Origin: Vannielia litorea
GTDB lineage: Bacteria; Pseudomonadota; Alphaproteobacteria; Rhodobacterales; Rhodobacteraceae
Length of the DNA: 64,000 nucleotides
Direction: 5' to 3'
NCBI RefSeq assembly: GCF_900142295.1
Contig: NZ_FSRL01000001.1
Coordinates: 558,001-622,000 of the forward strand
Below are positions 1 through 8,633 of this stretch, in pieces (the stretch's first letter is position 1; each line of letters starts with the position of its first letter). A program made the position numbers and the translations under genes. The notes beneath the pieces were generated by a model. It made no database searches and was not told where the DNA came from. It saw only the letters and a program-made list of their open reading frames with translations.

Positions 1-1714
1 CGGGCGAGAGGCCGGCGCGGCGGGCGAGCTGCTCGTTGATCATCACCGCATCGCCGGTGGCGAGGCGGTCCCAGGCGTCGGGTGTGGCGGAGAGCAGCGG
101 CCAGTTCTCGCGGTAGGTGGCGTGGTTGGCAACGCCGTAGAGCTCGCCGGTGCCCTGGTCGGCGAGCGGGAGGGTGACGTGCCAGATGGGCAGGGTGGCC
201 TGGACCTCGGGGCGGGTGTCGAGGAAGGCGCGCAGGCGGGCCGCCTCCGCCTCGGTGCGGGCGGTGACGTAGAGCTCGGAGACGAGGCGCTGGTCGAGGA
301 AGCCGGTGAAGGTGAGGCGGAAGGAGCTGACCATTGTGCCGACGCCGATGTTGGTGGCCAGCGCCAGGAGCAGGGCCATGAGGGCGAGGCGCAGGCCGGG
401 AAGCTGCTGGCGGGCATCGGCCCAGAGCCATTGGGCGAGCGGGCGGCGGGCGAGGGCTTCGGCGGCGGCGAGGAGGGCGGCGAGCAGGGCGGGCAGGGCG
501 AGGGCCGCACCGAGCAGGAGCCCGCCGAGCAGGGCGAAGCCGCCGGGGAGGCCGCCGACCAGCGGCACGGCGGCGGCCCCCGCGGCGGCGAGGGCGAGGC
601 CGGCTGCGGCCAGGAGGGTGAGGCTGCGCGAGGAGGCGCGGGCCCAGGCGCGGGGCCGGGCGGAGGCGAGGATGGGCAGCCGAGCGAGGCCGATCAGCGC
701 GCCGGTGCCGGCGGCCAGGGTGCCCGCGAGGGCGATGGCCAGCCCGGTGGCCGCCCAGGACGGCCGGAAGGCGAGCTGTCCGGGCAGGGCCGCGCCGTAG
801 AGACCGCGCAGGGAGGCGGAGACATCGGGCAGGAGCGCGGCGGCGGTGACATGGCCGAGCACAAGGCCGAGGGCTCCCGCGACGAGGGCGAAGGCGGTGA
901 GCTCTGCCAGGGTGAGCGCGGCGAGCAGGCGGGTGGAGAGCCCCAGCGCGCGGAGGGTGCGGATCATCGGGCGGCGCTGTTCGAAGGCCAGCCCGATCGC
1001 GCCATGGGCGATGAAGAGGCCGACCGCGAAGGAGAGCAGCCCGAAGGCGGTGAGGTTGAGGTGGAAGCTGCGCGTGAGCCGGGCGATCTCGGCACCGCCC
1101 TGCGGGCGGCTGCGGGTGAGGCTGGGCGCCACCTCGGAGAGCGGCGGACGGGTGAGCGGCTGGGCGGCATCGGGCGCGACCAGCAGGTGGGTGATGGCCC
1201 CCGAGGGGGCGAGGGTCATCGCGCCGTCGATGGTGGTGACGATCAGGCCGGGCGCGAGGCCGGGGGCCGGGGTGGCCTGGGGAGCGCGGGCGAGGGTTTC
1301 GGGCGCGGCCCAGGCCGGAGGGGGCAGGGTGACGAGGGCGGAGGGGGGCATCTGCGCCAGGGTGGGCGCGAGGTCGGGCAGGCTGCCCATGGGGAGGGTG
1401 AGGAAGTCGTAACCGCGGAGGGTGAGGCCCTCGGGCGTTGCGCCCTCCCAGACCGGGGAGACCTGCCAGCCGGCGGCGCGCAGGGCGAGGAAGCTCTGCA
1501 TCGGGATGCGGCCCGTGGGGGAGGTCAGATGGTCGGGCGCGTCGGGGGAGAGGGTGGCCTCGGAGGCGGCATAGGAGGCGCGGGCCTCGGCGTTGATCGC
1601 CTGCACGGCAGAGAACAGCGCGGTGGCCAGCGCGATGCCGAGCAGAAGCGTGGCCAGCTGGCCGGGGTGGCGGCGCCAGTGGGAGAGCAGGGCGGAGAGG
1701 GCGGCGCCGGTCAT
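1..1714 (-). CDS. FtsX-family ABC transporter permease (partial, C-terminus beyond window)
   Basis: An uninterrupted minus-strand frame runs from an ATG at 1714 off the left edge, giving about 571 residues. It opens with a short cytoplasmic stretch and a hydrophobic segment (LATLLLGIALATALF), followed by a large periplasmic-type domain. It then shows the transmembrane blocks of FtsX/MacB/YbbP permeases, including the motif RPMIRTLRALGLSTRLL after a membrane helix, which is the usual site of ATPase contact. The gene follows an ABC ATPase on the same strand, so the pair is probably a YbbA-YbbP-like or LolD/MacB-like exporter acting on lipophilic or envelope substrates. The substrate cannot be told. 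Its ATG overlaps the stop of a 27-codon bridging frame (ATGA). Confidence 0.85.
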   Translation of the reverse strand, partial: MTGAALSALLSHWRRHPGQLATLLLGIALATALFSAVQAINAEARASYAASEATLSPDAPDHLTSPTGRIPMQSFLALRAAGWQVSPVWEGATPEGLTLRGYDFLTLPMGSLPDLAPTLAQMPPSALVTLPPPAWAAPETLARAPQATPAPGLAPGLIVTTIDGAMTLAPSGAITHLLVAPDAAQPLTRPPLSEVAPSLTRSRPQGGAEIARLTRSFHLNLTAFGLLSFAVGLFIAHGAIGLAFEQRRPMIRTLRALGLSTRLLAALTLAELTAFALVAGALGLVLGHVTAAALLPDVSASLRGLYGAALPGQLAFRPSWAATGLAIALAGTLAAGTGALIGLARLPILASARPRAWARASSRSLTLLAAAGLALAAAGAAAVPLVGGLPGGFALLGGLLLGAALALPALLAALLAAAEALARRPLAQWLWADARQQLPGLRLALMALLLALATNIGVGTMVSSFRLTFTGFLDQRLVSELYVTARTEAEAARLRAFLDTRPEVQATLPIWHVTLPLADQGTGELYGVANHATYRENWPLLSATPDAWDRLATGDAVMINEQLARRAGLSP

Positions 1715-1794
1715 CGGTGCATGCTCGTCCGCGCTTCGAGGCGCTCTCGCGGCGGGGCGGCGGTGGTGCGCGGGAGCGAGGGCGGCCGGGTCAT
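1711..1794 (-). CDS. possible 27-residue bridging reading frame between ATPase and permease
   Basis: The ATPase stop at 1791-1793 overlaps an ATG in an ATGA arrangement. That ATG opens a 27-codon frame whose own TGA overlaps the permease ATG, again as ATGA. The peptide is Pro/Arg-rich and matches no family known to me. The likely role, if any, is to carry ribosomes across the 76-base gap and couple ATPase and permease translation, because the permease start has no clear Shine-Dalgarno sequence. It may be coincidence in GC-rich DNA. Confidence 0.3.
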   Translation of the reverse strand: MTRPPSLPRTTAAPPRERLEARTSMHR

Positions 1795-2462
1795 GCCAGC
1801 CGGCCGTGCGACAGGTGCAGGCGGCGCGACATGGCGGCGGCGACGGTGGCGGAATGGGTGACGGTGACAAGGGCGGCGCCGGTTTCGGCGGCAAGTTCGA
1901 GCATGAGCGCGAGAACGGTGGCGGCATTGTCCTCGTCGAGATTGCCGGTGGGCTCGTCGGCGAGCAGGAGCGGCGGCCTGGCGGCCAGCGCGCGACCGAT
2001 GGCGAGGCGTTGCTGCTGGCCGCCGGAGAGGGTTTCGGGCCAGGCGGAGAGCTGCGGGGCGAGGCCGAGCCGCTCGGCGAGGGTGGCGCACCATCGGGCA
2101 TCGTGCCGCCCGGCGAGGCGGGCCTGGAAGGCGAGGTTGGCGGCGACATCGAGCGAGGGGATCAGGTTGAACTGCTGGAAGACCAGCCCGATGCGGGTGC
2201 GCCGGGCCTCGGCGCGGGCGGCGTCGGGCAAGGCGGAGAGCGGCGCGCCATCCAGCGTGACGGTGCCGCTGTCGGGGCGTTCGAGCCCGGCGAGCAGGTG
2301 CAGGAGCGTGGATTTGCCAGAGCCGCTCTCGCCGGTCAGGGCGAGGGTCTCGCCCGGTGCGAGGGAGAGGGAGACACCGTTGAGCACGGGCTGGCTGCCG
2401 CCGCCGGGGAGCGCGAAGGTCTTGTGGAGGTCTTTGGCGGTCAGCAGCATTGCGGGGAACAT
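1791..2462 (-). CDS. ABC transporter ATP-binding protein (LolD/YbbA-like)
   Basis: This is a 223-residue ABC ATPase with all motifs in place. Walker A is GESGSGKS (about 44-51), the Q-loop is at about 96-97, the signature LSGGQ is at 145-149, Walker B LLLADEPTGNLD is at about 165-176, and an H-loop histidine lies in VTVTHS. The length and the ADEPTGNLD stretch fit the LolD/MacB/YbbA group that works with FtsX-type permeases. The next gene downstream is such a permease. It would hydrolyse ATP in the cytoplasm to drive export of an unknown envelope substrate. The start could be 2462 or the in-frame ATG four codons later; neither has a strong ribosome site. Confidence 0.9.
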   Translation of the reverse strand: MFPAMLLTAKDLHKTFALPGGGSQPVLNGVSLSLAPGETLALTGESGSGKSTLLHLLAGLERPDSGTVTLDGAPLSALPDAARAEARRTRIGLVFQQFNLIPSLDVAANLAFQARLAGRHDARWCATLAERLGLAPQLSAWPETLSGGQQQRLAIGRALAARPPLLLADEPTGNLDEDNAATVLALMLELAAETGAALVTVTHSATVAAAMSRRLHLSHGRLA

Positions 2463-2570
2463 GTATGGCGCCGGGCCGGAAGGGAAGTGGGGTGCGGCGC
2501 TGGGGCGCGGGGGGCGGGATCGGGGGGAGCGGGGTCGGGGGCCGGGGGCGGCAAGGCTGCGGGGCGGCGC

Positions 2571-3665
2571 CTAGGGCGAGCGGCCCTCGAGCGCGCGGCG
2601 CATCTCGGCCTCCAGCGTGCCGGGTGTGCAATCGGGGCCGAGAAGGCCATCCATCCCCTGTCCGCGCAGGGCGGAGAGGGCGGGCGGGTTGGCCGCGCCG
2701 GAGCAGGCGATGACCGGAACATCGCGGAAGCTGCGGCCCGAGTTGCGGATCTGCGACACCGTGGCGGGGCCGGAGAGGCCGGGCATGTCGAGGTCGATCA
2801 CGGCGAGATCGGCCGGGCCGGCGAAGAGCGCCTCGATGGCCTCGTAGCCGTTGGCGACGGCGATCACCTCGTGGCCGGCGGCCCGCAGCAGGGCGCGGAG
2901 ATGATCCTGCGCGGCGGCATCGGCGACGGCGAGCAGCACCCGCATCGGGGCGAGGGGCAGGCGGCGGCGGGGGGCGTCGTCCTGGCGCGGCATCGGAGAG
3001 CTGGAGCGGCGGCGCGGGGCGAGGCCGCCCTCGGCCGCGGCCAGCGCGGCATCGAGCGCCCCGCGCAGCGCCTCGGCGGCCTTCAGCACCTCGGCCAGCC
3101 GGGCGCGCTGCCCGCTCTCGAGTTCGCCCTGCTCCATCAGCCCGGCGAAGCCGAGGATGGCGCCGAGCGGCGTGCGGGTGTCGTGGCCGAGTTTCTCCAG
3201 CAGGTCCCGCAGCGCGCCTGCGCCCTCGTGGTCGCGCTGGGCGCGGGCATCGAGCTCGCGCTCGGCATAGCGGGCGCGGCGGTCGTCGGTGATGACGGTG
3301 AGGCTCTTGACGTAGCGGCCCGAGGCATCGCGGATCGCGCCCGATGACAGCAGCACCGGGATCGGTCGGCCGTCGGCGCGCAGGAACTCGTAGGAGATGT
3401 TGCTCACATGGCCGCGGTCGTAGAGCATGGGAAGGCCGTGGGTCAGGGCGTAGGCGCGGCTCCGGGGGGCCATGATATCGACGGAGCGGCGGCCGATCAG
3501 CTCCTCGCGGCTGTAGCCCAGGAGGCGGGCCCAGGCGGTGGAGACATTGAGCAGCGTGCCATGTTCGTCGATGGAGTGCAGCAGCAGGGGTTCGATGAGG
3601 AACAGCGCATCGAAGCCGTGGTCGAGCACGGAAGGTTCTTCCTGCAAGCTGGGTCGAGGGTTCAT
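2571..3665 (-). CDS. PAS-HisKA-receiver protein lacking a kinase ATPase domain
   Basis: The 364-residue product has a PAS domain (about 12-130), a HisKA-like dimerisation helix with the histidine motif EKLGHDTRTPLG (His161), and a C-terminal receiver domain (about 240-360). No HATPase_c block lies between HisKA and the receiver, so it cannot be a self-sufficient histidine kinase. The receiver keeps the phosphoacceptor aspartate (Asp291, in VIDLDMPG) but has Ala-Asp where an acidic pair is usual. It has glycine (about 343) where the conserved lysine normally sits. I chose the ATG at 3665 because GAGGGAAGGGG precedes it; an upstream ATG at 3689 is in frame. It may be a pseudo-kinase or phosphotransfer scaffold. 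Confidence 0.85.
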   Translation of the reverse strand: MNPRPSLQEEPSVLDHGFDALFLIEPLLLHSIDEHGTLLNVSTAWARLLGYSREELIGRRSVDIMAPRSRAYALTHGLPMLYDRGHVSNISYEFLRADGRPIPVLLSSGAIRDASGRYVKSLTVITDDRRARYAERELDARAQRDHEGAGALRDLLEKLGHDTRTPLGAILGFAGLMEQGELESGQRARLAEVLKAAEALRGALDAALAAAEGGLAPRRRSSSPMPRQDDAPRRRLPLAPMRVLLAVADAAAQDHLRALLRAAGHEVIAVANGYEAIEALFAGPADLAVIDLDMPGLSGPATVSQIRNSGRSFRDVPVIACSGAANPPALSALRGQGMDGLLGPDCTPGTLEAEMRRALEGRSP

Positions 3666-3834
3666 GATGCCCCTTCCCTCATGGCGCAATGCTTTGTGCC
3701 CACGAACCTGCCCCCGGTGTCAATTGCACGCTGCTTCGGCCTTCAAAGCAAGCGGATCGTGAAAGTTTTCACGTATTTATCCCGACTCACCTCCCTCGAG
3801 GCGGGCTTTATGCGACTTTAGTCGTAGCTCGGGT
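3666..3834 (-). promoter_or_regulatory. AT-richer leader of the PAS-receiver gene with a 16-bp palindrome
   Basis: This 169-base gap separates metG from the PAS-receiver gene. It holds a perfect inverted repeat CGTGAAA-GT-TTTCACG at 3758-3773. A TTGACA (minus strand, 3723-3718) lies between that palindrome and the gene, but no good -10 box follows at 17 bases. The palindrome looks like a repressor or activator operator. The cognate regulator is unknown. Confidence 0.5.
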
Positions 3835-5547
3835 TCAGCTCCGGATGCCGGAGAATCGCGCGGCCCAGTCCTCGCGGGTCTCGTCGGCGATCTTGGCAAA
3901 GAGCACCTCGGGCACGGTGAAGGCGTGGCCGGCGGGCAGCGCGGTGAGCGCGGCGGAGAGGTCGGTGGGCCATGCGGCCTCGTCGGTGCGCATGTCGGCC
4001 AGCATCCGCTCGGCGGAGAAGGGGATGAAGGGCGCGGAGAGCACGGCATAGACCCGGATCAGGTTGAGCGCGAGGCGCACATCCGCCGCCGCTGCCTCGG
4101 GGTCCTGCTTGAAGGTGGTCCAGGGCGCCGCCGATTGCAGGAACTCGTTGCCCGCCACCCACATGGAGCGCAGCGTGGCCGCCGCGCGGCGGACCTCGAT
4201 GGCATCCATCTGGGCGGTATAGTCGGCGAGCTTGCCCTGCAGGTCGTCGATCAGGGCCTTGCCGCGTTCGGAGAGCGCCCCGCCCGCCGGCACCTCCTCG
4301 CCCCATTTGGAGCGGCAGAATTTGGTCACCCGCGACACGAAGTTGCCCAGCACGTCGGCCAGGTCCTTGTTCACGTCCTGCTGGAAGGTCTCCCAGGTGA
4401 ACTCGGTGTCGGAGCTTTCGGGCGCGTGGCTGAGCAGCCACCAGCGCCAGTAGTCGGCGGGAAGGATCTCCAGCGCCTGGTCCTGGAAGACGCCGCGGCC
4501 CTGGCTGGTGGAGAACTGGCCGCCCTCGTAGTTCAGGTAGTTGAACGATTTGATGTAATCCACCAGCTTCCAGGGCTCGCCGGAACCGAGGATGGTGGCG
4601 GGGAAGCTCAGCGTGTGGAAGGGCACGTTGTCCTTGCCCATGAACTGCACGTAGCGCACATCTTCGGCGCCCTTGTCGGTGCGCCACCAGCGCTCCCAGT
4701 CGCTGCCCTTGCCGGCGTCCTGCCATTCCTCGGCGCAGGCGATGTATTCGATCGGCGCGTCGAACCAGACGTAGAAGACCTTGCCCTCCATGCCCGGCCA
4801 GTCCTCGGTGCCCTTCTTGACGGGCACGCCCCAGTGCAGGTCGCGGGTGATGCCGCGGTCTTGCAGCCCGTCGCCGTCGTTCAGCCACTTGCGGGCGATG
4901 GAGGTGGTGAGCACGGGCCAGTCGGCCTTGCTGTCGATCCATCTCGACAGCTCGTCGCGCAGCGAGCGCTGCTTGAGGTAGAGGTGCTTGGTCTCGCGCA
5001 CCTCGAGGTCGGTGGAGCCGGAGATGGCGGAGCGGGGATTGATCAGGTCGGTCGGGTCGAGCTGCTTGGTGCAGTTCTCGCACTGGTCGCCGCGGGCCTT
5101 GTCGTAGCCGCAGTTGGGGCAGGTGCCCTCGATGTAGCGGTCGGGCAGGAAGCGGCCGTCGGCGTTGGAATAGACCTGCTTCTCGGAGACTTCGGCGATC
5201 AGCCCGTTCGCCGCCAGCGCCCCGGCGAAATGCTGGGTCAGCCGGTGGTTCTGCGGCGAGGAGGAGCGGCCGAAGTGGTCGAACGACAGGCCGAAGCCCG
5301 CGCCGATAGCGGCCTGGACCTCGTGCATCTCGGCGCAGAACTCGTCCACCGGCTTGCCTGCCTTGGCGGCGGCCAGCTCGGCGGGGGTGCCGTGCTCGTC
5401 GGTGGCGCAGAGAAACAGCACCTCGTCGCCGCGCGCCCGGCAGTAGCGGGCGTAGAGGTCGGCGGGGAGCTGGGAGCCCACCAGGTTGCCGAGGTGCTTG
5501 ATCCCGTTGATGTAGGGAATGGCGGAGGTGATGAGCGTGCGGGGCAT
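3835..5547 (-). CDS. metG: methionyl-tRNA synthetase
   Basis: The 570-residue cytoplasmic enzyme charges tRNA-Met with methionine. The class I HIGH-type motif is HLGN at 18-21. A zinc-knuckle insert has Cys143, 146, 156 and 159 (CPNC...CENC). The KMSKS equivalent is FSTS at about 345-348, the form normal in this MetG subgroup. Zinc-binding insert, anticodon-binding helices and length all fit the family, and there is no C-terminal EMAP-type tRNA-binding domain. The ATG at 5547 is the natural start, directly before [11 protein letters not shown]. The downstream neighbour is the PAS-receiver gene after a 169-base gap, so the two are probably transcribed separately. Confidence 0.97.
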   Translation of the reverse strand: MPRTLITSAIPYINGIKHLGNLVGSQLPADLYARYCRARGDEVLFLCATDEHGTPAELAAAKAGKPVDEFCAEMHEVQAAIGAGFGLSFDHFGRSSSPQNHRLTQHFAGALAANGLIAEVSEKQVYSNADGRFLPDRYIEGTCPNCGYDKARGDQCENCTKQLDPTDLINPRSAISGSTDLEVRETKHLYLKQRSLRDELSRWIDSKADWPVLTTSIARKWLNDGDGLQDRGITRDLHWGVPVKKGTEDWPGMEGKVFYVWFDAPIEYIACAEEWQDAGKGSDWERWWRTDKGAEDVRYVQFMGKDNVPFHTLSFPATILGSGEPWKLVDYIKSFNYLNYEGGQFSTSQGRGVFQDQALEILPADYWRWWLLSHAPESSDTEFTWETFQQDVNKDLADVLGNFVSRVTKFCRSKWGEEVPAGGALSERGKALIDDLQGKLADYTAQMDAIEVRRAAATLRSMWVAGNEFLQSAAPWTTFKQDPEAAAADVRLALNLIRVYAVLSAPFIPFSAERMLADMRTDEAAWPTDLSAALTALPAGHAFTVPEVLFAKIADETREDWAARFSGIRS

Positions 5548-5619
5548 GGGTGGGGCCTTTGTCGGAAGTTGGCCGATGGGTTACAGCAGGCGGCGGCGAG
5601 GGGCAACGGCTGCGCGGCC

Positions 5620-6837
5620 CTACTTGTCCTTGCGTTGCCGCCCGGTGAGCCACCCGATCAGGAAGCTGGTGCGCGGGGCGTAGATGTAGCGGGTGCGGGT
5701 TGCCGTGGGGCGGGCGCGCATCCGGATGGTGCCGATCACCGCCAGCGCCACATGGGCCAGGGCGATGAGCCAGAAGAGCGCCGCCGCGCCGGTGGCGGCC
5801 ATCAGCCAGGAGGCGGTGAGCGGCGCGGCGATGGCCCCGGCGGCGAAGGCGAACATCAGCGAGGCCGAGAGCTCGACGCGCTCCTCGTCGGAGGCCCAGT
5901 CGTGGGCATGGGCGGCGGCGACCGAGTAGATCGGAAAGCTGGTGAGCCCGAAGAAGGCCGCCGTGGCGAGGATCGCGGCGGTGGAGCCGGAGGTGGCGAT
6001 GGTGGCCAGGCACGACAGGGTGGAGGCGACCGAGAGGCCGATCAGCACCCAGCGCCGGTCGTAGCGGTCGGCGAGCCAGCCCACCGGCCATTGCGCCAGC
6101 GCGCCGCCGCCGATCCAGATGGCGAGGAAGAGGCCGATCTGCTCGGGGCCGAGGCCGACGGCCTGGCCATAGACCGGGCCCACGGTGCGGAAGCTGCCCG
6201 AGGTCAGCCCGGCCACCAGCACGGCGGCGCCGGCCAGCGGCGAACGGGCGAAGGTGAGGGCGGGGCGCAGGCGCGGGGCCTCGGGCGTGGCGGGCTGGGC
6301 GGCGGTGGTCAGCGCCATCGGCAGGAGCGCGGCGCAGCACAGGATCGCCAGCAGGGTGTAGGCGGCATAGGTGGCGGGCTCCAGCACGCCGACCAGCAGC
6401 TGCGCCAGCAGCGAGCCGCCGAGGTCGACCAGCCGGTAGCCACCCATTGCGCGGCCCCGGGTCTCGTTGGTCACCCGGGCCTGGAGCCAGGCTTCGATGA
6501 CGGTGTAGCAGCCGGCGATGCAGAGGCCGGAGGCCACCCGCATCCCGGCCCAGGCCCAGGGCGTGGTGAGCAGCATGTGCCCCAGCAGACCGATCGCCCC
6601 GAGCGCGCCGAAGGCGGCGAAGGCGCGGGCGTGGCCCACGGTGCCCATCAGCCGGGGCGCCCACCAGCAGCCGAGGAAGAAGCCGAGAAAATGCGCCGAC
6701 CCCAGCAGGCCGATCTCGCCGGTGGAAAAGCCCAGCGTCAGGCCCGAGAGCGCATCCATCGGGCCGAGGCCGCCCGAGGAGAGCTGGAGCAGGGCCACGG
6801 AGGCGAGGAGCGGGGCGAAGGTGAGCAGGAGGCGCAT
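5620..6837 (-). CDS. MFS transporter
   Basis: A 405-residue polytopic membrane protein with about 12 hydrophobic segments. It carries a typical MFS loop after the second helix (GCWWAPRLMGTVGHARAF) and the repeat in the second half (GWLADRYDRRWVL, about residue 255). It resembles YcaD-like MFS permeases, but the substrate is not evident. I chose the ATG at 6837 because the hydrophobic N-terminus begins there; an in-frame ATG at 6876 has no better ribosome site. The minus-strand frame continues open far upstream through the next gene, but that part is a GC-rich shadow. It lies 95 bases after the ImuA-like gene and could share its transcript. Confidence 0.88.
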   Translation of the reverse strand: MRLLLTFAPLLASVALLQLSSGGLGPMDALSGLTLGFSTGEIGLLGSAHFLGFFLGCWWAPRLMGTVGHARAFAAFGALGAIGLLGHMLLTTPWAWAGMRVASGLCIAGCYTVIEAWLQARVTNETRGRAMGGYRLVDLGGSLLAQLLVGVLEPATYAAYTLLAILCCAALLPMALTTAAQPATPEAPRLRPALTFARSPLAGAAVLVAGLTSGSFRTVGPVYGQAVGLGPEQIGLFLAIWIGGGALAQWPVGWLADRYDRRWVLIGLSVASTLSCLATIATSGSTAAILATAAFFGLTSFPIYSVAAAHAHDWASDEERVELSASLMFAFAAGAIAAPLTASWLMAATGAAALFWLIALAHVALAVIGTIRMRARPTATRTRYIYAPRTSFLIGWLTGRQRKDK

Positions 6838-6932
6838 GGGGCGGGGTCGCGTGACGGCTCTGGCTGGGCTGGCCATGGCGCGACGGGGGGCGTCGTTTTT
6901 CGCGGGCCGGCGGGGAAGGGGCTGTGACTGGC

Positions 6933-7547
6933 CTACGCCGATTGCTCCAGCGCGGCAAGCGGCGTGAGCACCAGCGGCGCGCGGGCGGCGGGCTGGGCGA
7001 GGTGCCAGGCGGCGGGCGGGGCCATGCGGGCGCGCCGCCGGGAGAGCCGCCAGCGCGTGAGGCCGGGTCCATGGTCGGGCGTGGCGTGCCAGCGGCTCTC
7101 CACCCCGGGCGCGCCGCCCTCGCCGGGGGTGAGGATCAGCCCCAGCGGGGCCGCACCCTCGGGCGTGCCGGCGGCCAGGTGCAGACGCCGCACCGGCACC
7201 ATGCCCGGCGGCGCCTCGAGATCGGCCACCACCAGCGGCACCGCCCCCGCGCGCAGGGCCTCCTCCATGCACCAGAGCAGCTCCATCGGGCGGCCCGCCC
7301 GCACCATCAGGAGCCGCGCCGGGTCGATCCAGCGGCCGACGCCCGCGCCGCAGAGCGCCTCGCCCTGCCAGGCGGGCGCGATCCAGATCACCGGGCCGGA
7401 GAGCCGCGCCGCCACCGCCAGCGCCAGGGCCTGCCGGGACGGGCCGCAGAGCTCGTGCACCCGGCCCGTGGCCAGGGCGAACTCTCCCGTCACCACGCAG
7501 GCGTGGCGGGCGTGGTGGGGCATGTGGGAGAGCGGGTCGTGGGGCAT
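6933..7547 (-). CDS. ImuA-like SOS-associated protein
   Basis: The 204-residue protein resembles the ImuA group, which are RecA/SulA-like accessory proteins of mutasomes. An N-terminal block ([28 protein letters not shown]) stands where RecA relatives have their Walker A region. It continues with [18 protein letters not shown] and ends in a basic, hydrophobic tail. The promoter contains a textbook alphaproteobacterial LexA box, which supports an SOS role. ImuA genes normally precede imuB and dnaE2, but here the next gene is an MFS transporter and no imuB or dnaE2 appears in the window. The start is ATG 7547 (leaderless by promoter position) or ATG 7523. Confidence 0.65.
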   Translation of the reverse strand: MPHDPLSHMPHHARHACVVTGEFALATGRVHELCGPSRQALALAVAARLSGPVIWIAPAWQGEALCGAGVGRWIDPARLLMVRAGRPMELLWCMEEALRAGAVPLVVADLEAPPGMVPVRRLHLAAGTPEGAAPLGLILTPGEGGAPGVESRWHATPDHGPGLTRWRLSRRRARMAPPAAWHLAQPAARAPLVLTPLAALEQSA

Positions 7548-7553
7548 GGGGGC

Positions 7554-7582
7554 AGGATAGTGTTCGTGATTTGTTCTGTAAA
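7554..7582 (-). promoter_or_regulatory. promoter with LexA (SOS) box for the ImuA-like gene
   Basis: On the minus strand, TTTACA (7582-7577), a 17-base spacer and TATCCT (7559-7554) form a good sigma-70 promoter. The spacer is filled by GTTC-N7-GTTC on the plus strand (7562-7576), the LexA operator known in alphaproteobacteria. Transcription would start at about 7547, on or next to the ATG, so the mRNA may be leaderless. Confidence 0.75.
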
Positions 7583-7629
7583 TGGGGCGCGTGCGCCGGT
7601 CGCCCGCCGAACACCACCGAGGATGGGGC

Positions 7630-8624
7630 TCAGCTCTCGGTCACACCCTCGATCACCCGCCCGTCCGGCGCGGTGCGGGCCACGAAGATGATGTGGTCGT
7701 CGTCGCGGGGCAGGGCGTGGAAATCCCAGCTGGCCTGGGGCCCCAGGCCCGGGTCGCGCGGTGACAGCGGGATGGCGTGCAGGCGCATGGCGCGCATGAA
7801 GCGGGCCTCGGAGACCGCGCCCGAGCGCCGGGCCTCGGGAAACGCCCGGAAGAAGGCATCGGCCAGGGGGCCGTTCTCGGGGGTCAGCCAGTTCTGCGCC
7901 CAATCCTGGCGCAGCAGGGCCAGCGCGGCGCGCAGACCCGGCAGCAGCCTGCGGGCGCGCTGGAGGAGCAGGACGAAGGGATCGAGCTCGGCGGGGTCGA
8001 AGGTGGGATCTCGGCAGGGGGAGGTAGAGCGACAGCGGCACGCGGCGCCAGCCGATGCGGGACGGATGCAGATCGGCCAGAACCTCGCGGCCGACCGGCC
8101 CGAAACGGGGGTGGTGGAGTGGAGAGAGCGCGGGCAGGTCGTGCAGGGCCTGAAGGCTGGCGGCCTCGGAGGCGACATCGCGGCAGTGGAGATCCCCCTC
8201 CACCGCGCCATCGGCCGAAACGCGAAAGGCGTAGATCGGGTCTTCGGTGACCAGCAGCAGAGTCGGCTCGCCCTCGATGGAATAGTGGAAGGTGAGCTGC
8301 GACATCGCCAGCCCCTCGGGCCAGCCCCTCGGGCCAGCCGTGACGCGCCAGATCGGACCGGGCCGACGGCACCGCCTTGTCGAGCACGGCCACGAAAGGC
8401 CGGGCCTCCTCGACAAGGCGGCGCAGCAGGGCGACGGAAGACTCAGGGTCGGCGGCCTCGGGGTCGGCGGCCTCGGGCGCGCGGCCCAAGCCGCTGATCG
8501 AGAGCTCGACCCGCAGGCCGTCGACCGTGATCGCGGGCAACTGCGCCTGGTGGGCCATGCCGTCGAACCGCTCGAGCAGGGCCGGGCCGAGCGCGGCCTG
8601 GACACTGTCTTCGGCGCGGCTCAT
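7630..8624 (-). pseudogene. frameshifted hypothetical gene (two lesions)
   Basis: Three overlapping minus-strand frames each carry part of one plausible protein. The first segment starts at ATG 8624 and ends in the stretch HGWPEGLA. There a 13-base unit (8308-8320) is exactly repeated at 8321-8333, shifting the frame. Removing one copy joins it directly to the second segment (AMSQLTFHYSIEGEPTLLL). A second shift lies near a run of five G (C on the coding strand) at 8017-8021. Taking out one base joins LSLYLP to the third segment (CRDPTFDPAELDPFVLLL), which ends at 7630. The repaired product would be about 325 residues of unknown function. It sits 9 bases after the flavin reductase gene. Sequencing error is possible for the homopolymer lesion but less likely for the 13-bp repeat. 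Confidence 0.7.
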
Positions 8625-8633
8625 GGCGCGGCC

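Noticed and set aside
122..1861. Long plus-strand open frame, about 579 residues, Gly/Glu-rich
   Set aside because: It is the antisense shadow of the permease and ATPase genes. Its composition (Gly, Glu, Ala, Gln) is typical of reverse reading of GC-rich coding DNA and it has no domain.
3818..7072. Minus-strand open frame of about 1084 residues across metG and the MFS gene
   Set aside because: It overlaps two well-supported genes in another frame, is Arg/Pro-rich without motifs, and starts inside the ImuA-like region.
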